Shown here in pieces: positions 59,157-64,000 of a DNA stretch of 64,000 bases. The notes beneath the pieces are model-generated. The model was not told the DNA's origin. It made no database searches and was given only the letters and a program-made list of their open reading frames with translations. Each line of letters begins with the position of its first letter. Position 1 is the stretch's first letter. The DNA is from Paracoccus sulfuroxidans (GTDB lineage Bacteria > Pseudomonadota > Alphaproteobacteria > Rhodobacterales > Rhodobacteraceae). The position numbers and the translations under genes were made by a program. Location: assembly GCF_007830335.1 (NCBI RefSeq), contig NZ_VLKU01000010.1:1-64000 (forward strand). The letters run 5' to 3'.

Positions 59157-59774
59157 TCAGGCGCGGCCGAACATCCGGCCCAGCTTGCGGCGCAGCATGC
59201 GCCAGATGATCTGGACCATGTTCAACTCGCTGCTTTGCGCGCGGCGCGCCACCGGACGCTCGACCGCCGGTTCGGCAGGCTCACCCTCGGCGGATGCCGC
59301 GACGGGGGCCGCCGCCTCTGCATTGGCCTGGATCTCGGCCTCAAGATTCGCGGCGAAGTCCATGCAGATCTGCTCGGCCACTGCCTCGACGATGCCGCCG
59401 CGCGCGACCTGAGCCAGCGATCCTGACAGCGTATACTCGACCTCGACCACCACGGTCGTCACATCCGGCGACGGACTTTCCAGATGATAGGTCACATCCC
59501 CCTTGGCGCGCGAGGCATGACTCTTGTCCATCCCCACACCCGCGATCTTGCCCGCGAATGCGGACGGATCCATGGCAATGGTCGCCTCGCCCCCGAAATC
59601 GGCCTTGACCGGCCCCAGCTTGACGGTGACGCGGCCCTTGGCCTTGTCCTCGACGACCGGACCATCAAGCGACGCGCCGGGCACGCAGGACACCACAAGC
59701 GGAATGTCCTGCATCGTGTCCCAGACGACCGCGCGCGGGTGCCTGACGTTGAATTTCTGCTGGATCTTGGCCAT
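59157..59774 (-). CDS. CoxG-family (SRPBCC) protein
   Basis: A 205-residue protein. Residues 1-145 form a CoxG/SRPBCC domain: MAKIQQKFNVRHPRAVVWDTMQDIPLVVSCVPGASLDG, then GRVTVKLGPVKADFGGEATI and VEVEYTLSGSLAQVARGGIVEAVAEQICMDFAANLEAEI. A low-complexity Ala/Glu linker and a basic C-terminal helix (MVQIIWRMLRRKLGRMFGRA) follow, which may bind the membrane. CoxG anchors CO dehydrogenase in Oligotropha, but no molybdenum hydroxylase genes are present here, so a role as a lipid- or ligand-binding helper of the neighbouring enzyme or transporter is more likely. ATG at 59774 follows GGGAGGAG. Confidence 0.8.
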   Translation of the reverse strand: MAKIQQKFNVRHPRAVVWDTMQDIPLVVSCVPGASLDGPVVEDKAKGRVTVKLGPVKADFGGEATIAMDPSAFAGKIAGVGMDKSHASRAKGDVTYHLESPSPDVTTVVVEVEYTLSGSLAQVARGGIVEAVAEQICMDFAANLEAEIQANAEAAAPVAASAEGEPAEPAVERPVARRAQSSELNMVQIIWRMLRRKLGRMFGRA

Positions 59775-59840
59775 CCTCAACTCCTCCCTTCCAGATATCA
59801 AGGCAGGCGCCCACATCCGCGCGAACGCCTGCCGGTTTGC

Positions 59841-61112
59841 TTATTCCTCGACGCCGCACCAATCGCAGATGCAAAGCGCCATGACCTTGATTGCCGTGAC
59901 ATAATCGTCAATCGAGACATATTCATCGTTCGAATGCATCACCGCGGTCGAACCGGGGCCATAGATGACCGTCGGCGTCTGGCCGTAGGAATTCAGAAAG
60001 CGCGTATCCGCCGCCCCCTGCCGTCCGCTGATGACGGGCTGCTGCCCGGTGATCTCGGTATGGACCTGCGACAGCAGCGTCACGATGGGATGGGCCACGT
60101 CGATTTCCGAGGCCTCGGCATCATAACCCACGAACCGCACGACCGGCGGGTGGTCCTTCATCCAGGGGTCGCTTTCGGCCAGCGCGGCAATCTTGTCGCG
60201 CAGGCTTTGCTTGACGCCCTCATGATCCTCGCCCGGGACGGTGCCGATGCTGCCTTTCAGCAGCGCGGTGTCCGGGAAGGCACTGGGATAGTTGCCCGCC
60301 TGGAAGCTGCCGATCATGCAGGGAAGCGAGTCCAGCGCATTGGGGTAAAGCGGGTGACGGACGGTCGCCACGCGGTGATCCTCCAGCTCCTTGACCGCCG
60401 CCACGACCTTGTTGCCAAGATCGATGGCCGAGATCCCCAGATAGCGCTGCTGGATGCCTGCGGGCTTGCCTTGCACCGCGATCTCGAACCAGATGCGACC
60501 GATGCAGGCGGGCTGGACGGCCAGATCGCTGGTCTCGCCCGAGATGCCCGCATCCGCCTTGTAGCCCCGGATCACCGTGTCGAGGGTGCCGTGGCCGGAC
60601 ACTTCCTCATCGATGACCACGTTGATCATCACATCGCCCTTCAGCGTGATCCCGGCGTCGCGGATGTATTCCAGCGCCAGAATATGCGCCGCGACCCCGC
60701 TTTTCATGTCGCATGCGCCTCGACCATAGATGCGCCCCTCGCGGATCAGGCCCGACCAGGGGTCGTCCGACCAGCCCTCGCCATTGCCGACGGGGATGAC
60801 GTCGGTGTGCCCGTTCAAGAGCAGCGAGCGGCCCCCGCCCGAACCCTTGCGGGTCGCGACGATGTTCGGGCGGCCTTCATATCCGCGCGCCACGGGGCGA
60901 TAGCCGGGATGCGCCTTCAGCTCTTCCCAGTCCGTCTCCCACATGTCGACGTCAAGGCCGATCCGGCTCATGTATTCGGACACGAATTTCTGGATCGCGG
61001 CCTCGTCACCGGTCACGCTGGGGATGCGCACCATATCCTGGAGGAAGCCAATCGCATGATCGCGCTTCTCGTCGATCTTGGACAGGACCTTCTCTCTGAC
61101 GGTCGTGGACAT
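59841..61112 (-). CDS. M20-family peptidase/deacylase (ArgE/DapE type)
   Basis: A 423-residue zinc hydrolase. Metal and catalytic motifs in order: LLLNGHTDVIPVGNGEGW (His ligand and catalytic Asp), GRIYGRGACDMKSGVAAHILALEYI (bridging Asp), MINVVIDEEVSGHGTLDTVI (catalytic and ligand Glu), SGETSD and the C-terminal VMHSNDEYVSIDDYV (last His). The family cuts acyl-amino acids or small peptides in the cytoplasm. Operon order (binding protein, two TRAP permeases, this enzyme, CoxG-like) suggests that an N-acylated or amide compound is imported and hydrolysed. The substrate is unknown. Confidence 0.9.
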   Translation of the reverse strand: MSTTVREKVLSKIDEKRDHAIGFLQDMVRIPSVTGDEAAIQKFVSEYMSRIGLDVDMWETDWEELKAHPGYRPVARGYEGRPNIVATRKGSGGGRSLLLNGHTDVIPVGNGEGWSDDPWSGLIREGRIYGRGACDMKSGVAAHILALEYIRDAGITLKGDVMINVVIDEEVSGHGTLDTVIRGYKADAGISGETSDLAVQPACIGRIWFEIAVQGKPAGIQQRYLGISAIDLGNKVVAAVKELEDHRVATVRHPLYPNALDSLPCMIGSFQAGNYPSAFPDTALLKGSIGTVPGEDHEGVKQSLRDKIAALAESDPWMKDHPPVVRFVGYDAEASEIDVAHPIVTLLSQVHTEITGQQPVISGRQGAADTRFLNSYGQTPTVIYGPGSTAVMHSNDEYVSIDDYVTAIKVMALCICDWCGVEE

Positions 61113-61144
61113 GTTATCAGGACTCCTTGATGTTATTCAGTCAG

Positions 61145-62455
61145 TTACATTTTCGATGGCAGCCACAGCGCGATCTGCGGGAAGGCGATCATGATGGCCA
61201 TCAGAAGGATGTTGATGAGGATGAAGGGCAGCGCCGCGCGGTAGATGTCGCCCATGGTCGTGTCTGGAGGGGCCACCCCCTTCATCACGAACAGCGACAG
61301 GCCTGCCGGCGGAGTGATCGTCGCCAGCTCGAGGTTGACCATCATCACCACCGCGAACCAGATCGGGTCCCAGCCCATCGCATGGATGATCGGCAGGAAG
61401 ATCGGCATGGTGACCAGCACGATCGAGGTCTGTTCGATGAACATGCCGATGACCAGCACCAGGAACATCATCATCATCATCAGCGTGATGCTGGAGACAT
61501 CCAGCGCCGTCGCCCATGAGGTGATCGCCGAGGTCGCGCCCGAGAAGCTGAGAAGCTGGCTGAAGCTGGCCGAGCCGGTCAGGATGATCAGGATCATCAC
61601 CGTCAGCTTGGTCGCCGACAAGAGCGACAGCTTCAGCTTGGCCGGGCTGAGTTCGCCATAGCAGGCCGCAAGAACGAAGGCGGCAAAGGTGCCAAGCGCG
61701 GCGGATTCGGTGGGCGTGGCGACGCCCGAGAAGATGCCCGCAATGATCAGCACAATGATCGACAGGGGCGGCAGCAGGTAAAGGAAGGTGTCGCGGATCT
61801 TCACGCTCAGCGAAACCTGCTCAACCTCATATTGCGGCGCATCCTGCGGGCGCAGCTTCACGCGGATGACGATATAGGTGACATACATCAGCGCCAGCAG
61901 GATGCCCGGCACGACAATCGCGACCAGCGTCTTCGCCACCGAGAACCCGCCGACCGAGGCCAAAACAATCGCCAGCGTGCTGGGCGGGATCAGGATCGCC
62001 AGCGCGCCGCTGCCCAGCACCGGCCCGATGGCCAGCGAACGGGCATAGCCGCGCTTCTCCATCTCGGGCGTCAGGGTCGAGCCCAGCATCGCGACCGAGC
62101 CCATGGCGACACCGGTCAGCGTCGCAAGCACCGCGCCCGCACCGACGGTCAGCACCGCCAGACGGCCCGAGATGAACCCCAGCCATTGGTCGATCACCTT
62201 GATCATCCGCATGGCCACGCCCGAGTGGAACATGATCGACCCCATCAGGATGAACATCGGGATCGGGACAAGGATAAAGGTCGAGATGGAGCTGTCGATG
62301 GACAGCACAAGCTGGTTGAAGCCGCCGAAACCGCCCCAGAGCAGATAGACCCCGACCATATTGACCAAGAGGAAGGCGATGGCGACCGGAATGCCGATCA
62401 GCATCAGCGTGGTCAGGCCGACGAAGAAGCCAGAGAGAAATACCCACCATTCCAT
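61145..62455 (-). CDS. TRAP transporter large permease (DctM family), second system
   Basis: A 436-residue membrane protein with about 11-12 TM helices. Motifs: GIPVAIAFLLVNMVGVYLLWGGF, FILVPIPMFILMGSIMFHSGVAMRMIKVIDQWLGFISGRLAVLTVGAGAVLATLTGVAMGSVAMLGSTLTPEMEKRGY and VVMMVNLELATITPPAGLSLFVMKGVAP. The stretch around MAMGSVAMLGSTLTPEM replaces the usual GSSVADAAAxG pattern, so this belongs to a different DctM subgroup from the one at 48466. It lies 1 base after the small permease gene and 32 bases before the hydrolase gene. Confidence 0.9.
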   Translation of the reverse strand: MEWWVFLSGFFVGLTTLMLIGIPVAIAFLLVNMVGVYLLWGGFGGFNQLVLSIDSSISTFILVPIPMFILMGSIMFHSGVAMRMIKVIDQWLGFISGRLAVLTVGAGAVLATLTGVAMGSVAMLGSTLTPEMEKRGYARSLAIGPVLGSGALAILIPPSTLAIVLASVGGFSVAKTLVAIVVPGILLALMYVTYIVIRVKLRPQDAPQYEVEQVSLSVKIRDTFLYLLPPLSIIVLIIAGIFSGVATPTESAALGTFAAFVLAACYGELSPAKLKLSLLSATKLTVMILIILTGSASFSQLLSFSGATSAITSWATALDVSSITLMMMMMFLVLVIGMFIEQTSIVLVTMPIFLPIIHAMGWDPIWFAVVMMVNLELATITPPAGLSLFVMKGVAPPDTTMGDIYRAALPFILINILLMAIMIAFPQIALWLPSKM

Positions 62456-62456
62456 A

Positions 62457-62963
62457 TCAGTGCGCTCCTGCGGTTACGGGGATCTCTCCACGGCAGATGT
62501 TGATGGCCTGCCGCATGAACTCGAGCCCCATCAGCAGGGCGCCGAAGGGAATGGGGATCAGGTTGACGGCACGCGGGATCTCAAGCTCGGCCGCGACGAC
62601 GACGCCACGGCGCAGCGAGGTGATCACCGCCTGAAAGCCGAACCAGGCGACCGCCAGACAGACGATCGTGCCGGTGACCGCCGCAATCAGCGCGGCTACG
62701 CGCGCGGTGTTGCCGGTCAGGTTCGAGGTCAGGATGTCGACGGCGACATGTCCGCCCTCGCGCAGCACCCAGGCCGCGCCCAGGAAGGTCATCCAGACCA
62801 TCATGATGCCGCTGATCTGGTCGATGCCCAGAAGCCCGTGACCGAAGAACAGCCGCAATGCGACCTTCAGCACGGTCGCCAGCATTAGAAGAATCAGGAT
62901 CGACCCTGCGATCCATCCCATTGTATTGATGAGCCTGTCATAGGCCCGCTCGAGTCCACGCAT
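62457..62963 (-). CDS. TRAP transporter small permease (DctQ family), second system
   Basis: A 168-residue protein with four TM helices: TMGWIAGSILILLMLATVLKVALRLFFG, ISGIMMVWMTFLGAAWVLREGGHVAVDIL, VAALIAAVTGTIVCLAVAWFGFQAVI and NLIPIPFGALLMGLEFM. The MMVWMTFLGAAWVLREGGHV segment is diagnostic. ATG at 62963 follows AGGA; the frame extends 24 codons upstream without membrane or domain character. Confidence 0.9.
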   Translation of the reverse strand: MRGLERAYDRLINTMGWIAGSILILLMLATVLKVALRLFFGHGLLGIDQISGIMMVWMTFLGAAWVLREGGHVAVDILTSNLTGNTARVAALIAAVTGTIVCLAVAWFGFQAVITSLRRGVVVAAELEIPRAVNLIPIPFGALLMGLEFMRQAINICRGEIPVTAGAH

Positions 62964-63031
62964 GATGTGTTCCTGACGAGAGTTGCCTTGGCGGCCGCCG
63001 TGGCATGGCCGTGTCACGGCGGCCTTGCGGT

Positions 63032-64000
63032 TCACTGGGCTGCTGCCGCGTCGAACATCGCCTTGATCTGGGCGATCTGCTCACCCGAATAGATCGTGCC
63101 GTAATAATCCCACAGCGCCGAGACCGCCGTGTCGTTCCAGCGTTTCGCCTCTTCGGGGGAAAGTGCGACGACCTCCATCCCGGCCTTCTTCATCAGATCC
63201 ACCTGCTCGGCCTGATTGTCTGCAAACCAGGTCTGGGCGAATTCCTGCGTCTCGCCGACGGCTTTCAGCAGGATCTCCTGCACGTCAGGTTCGAGGCTGT
63301 CCCATTTGTCGAGGTTCATCGCCAGCCCCCCGCCCGAGCGGTACATGGGCTGGTCGATCATGTATTTGGTGACGTCCTGCCAGCCGTAGCGGGTGAAGGC
63401 ATCGGCAATCGGCCAGGTCATCGCCCTGACGGTGCCCCGGTCCAGCGCAAGGAAGATCTCGGCGGGCGGCAGGGTCACGGATTCAGCCTTGGCGGCCTGC
63501 ACGAAATGGCGCGACAGCGGCGTGACGCGGACCGGCTTGCCGCTCAGATCGTCAATCGAGCTGACCGGGAAGGTCGTGACCATGTAATGAGAGCCGACGC
63601 CGACATCGCCCGCGGCATGGCCCAGATAGCGCACGCCCTTGGCGGCAAAGGCCTTGACCAGAAATTCATAGATCTCCGAACCCGGCCCGCCATCGGGGAT
63701 GCGCGCGGGCGAAAGCTCGGTCACATCACCGCCCGGCACCACGCCCGCCCAATAGTTCGGTGCGCCGAACCAGACGTCGAAGACGCCGTTCACCAAGGCC
63801 TCGGGCTGGTCCAGCGGCGGCAGGATGTCATCGGCGCCAAGATAGTTGATCTTGACCTTGCCTTCGCCCAGTCGATTGACGTTTTCCATGAAGTTCTTGC
63901 CGATCTCGGCGGTGGGCGAAAAGCCCGGCGCCCAGGCCCCGACCATCCGCAACTGAACCTCGGCAAGCGATGAAGTGGTTGAAAACAAAAGCGCAAGGCC
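63032..64000 (-). CDS. TRAP transporter substrate-binding protein, second system (5' end beyond window)
   Basis: About 320 residues are present. The frame stays open through base 64000 and the first residues (LALLFSTTSSLAEVQLRM) are the end of a signal peptide whose start lies outside. Body: GAWAPGFSPTAEIGKNFMENVNRLGEGKVKINYLGADDILPPLDQPEALVNGVFDVWFG, then LSGKPVRVTPLSRHFVQAAKAESVTLPPAEIFLALDRGTVRAMTWP. The Arg in KPVRVTPLSRHF is at the carboxylate-binding position of the DctP family. It opens the operon with the two permeases, the M20 hydrolase and the CoxG-like protein. Confidence 0.9.
   Translation of the reverse strand, partial: GLALLFSTTSSLAEVQLRMVGAWAPGFSPTAEIGKNFMENVNRLGEGKVKINYLGADDILPPLDQPEALVNGVFDVWFGAPNYWAGVVPGGDVTELSPARIPDGGPGSEIYEFLVKAFAAKGVRYLGHAAGDVGVGSHYMVTTFPVSSIDDLSGKPVRVTPLSRHFVQAAKAESVTLPPAEIFLALDRGTVRAMTWPIADAFTRYGWQDVTKYMIDQPMYRSGGGLAMNLDKWDSLEPDVQEILLKAVGETQEFAQTWFADNQAEQVDLMKKAGMEVVALSPEEAKRWNDTAVSALWDYYGTIYSGEQIAQIKAMFDAAAAQ

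Overview
The window reads as the chromosome or a large replicon of a GC-rich alphaproteobacterium, most likely a Rhodobacterales such as Paracoccus. The reasons are the imuA-imuB-dnaE2 cassette, two proteins with C-terminal Hint modules, two TRAP transporters, densely packed operons joined by 4-base ATGA or TTGA overlaps, and IS3/IS5-type elements of the kind common in that group. No rRNA, tRNA, CRISPR array or phage module was seen.

Layout. 1-5 kb: an IS3-type remnant whose end is exactly base 1 truncates an MFS gene; then a LysR regulator, a TetR/RibD-like pair with a palindromic operator, a LysE exporter and a dead IS5-type element. 5.2-11 kb: a 966-aa RTX-repeat protein ending in a Hint domain, sodC, a broken siderophore ABC ATPase gene and an intact ABC exporter. 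11.3-17.4 kb: a frameshifted gene of an unnamed family and the SOS-mutagenesis cassette imuA-imuB-dnaE2. 17.4-21.4 kb: an ArsR regulator with a perfect operator over its own start codon, two small dimeric-barrel proteins, a secreted protein, and a decayed IS3 element joining an SDR fragment to an RTX fragment.

21.9-28.6 kb (minus strand): a six-gene organosulfur scavenging operon of permease, ATPase, binding protein, flavin monooxygenase, acyl-CoA-dehydrogenase-like monooxygenase and a four-module rhodanese with one catalytic Cys. 30.5-38.9 kb: a nine-gene metal acquisition locus that couples a siderophore-type TonB receptor and a PepSY membrane protein to a Zn/Mn-type ABC transporter, with three uncharacterised small proteins and a second, divergent binding protein. 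One small protein has a predicted mature N-terminal His beside a Cys cluster. This is the strongest candidate for an under-described system.

39.2-46.6 kb: an amide-use operon. AmiC and AmiR homologues precede a leader with two hexaloop hairpins and an intrinsic terminator, so antitermination can be read from the DNA; a nitrilase-superfamily hydrolase and a branched-chain-type ABC transporter with a fused permease-ATPase follow. 47-48.2 kb: a second Hint protein. 48.5-53.5 kb: a TRAP transporter, a class III aminotransferase and a divergent GntR regulator. 53.5-58.1 kb: a GcvA-like LysR regulator divergent from a ferritin-like diiron protein, a phthalate-dioxygenase-type reductase and an MHS symporter, together a plausible unassigned oxygenase system. 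58.4-64 kb (minus strand): a lipoprotein, then a TRAP transporter, M20 hydrolase and CoxG-like protein operon that runs off the window end.

The left third is accessory DNA rich in insertion-sequence scars and broken iron-uptake genes; from about 21.9 kb the window is mostly intact nutrient and metal uptake operons.
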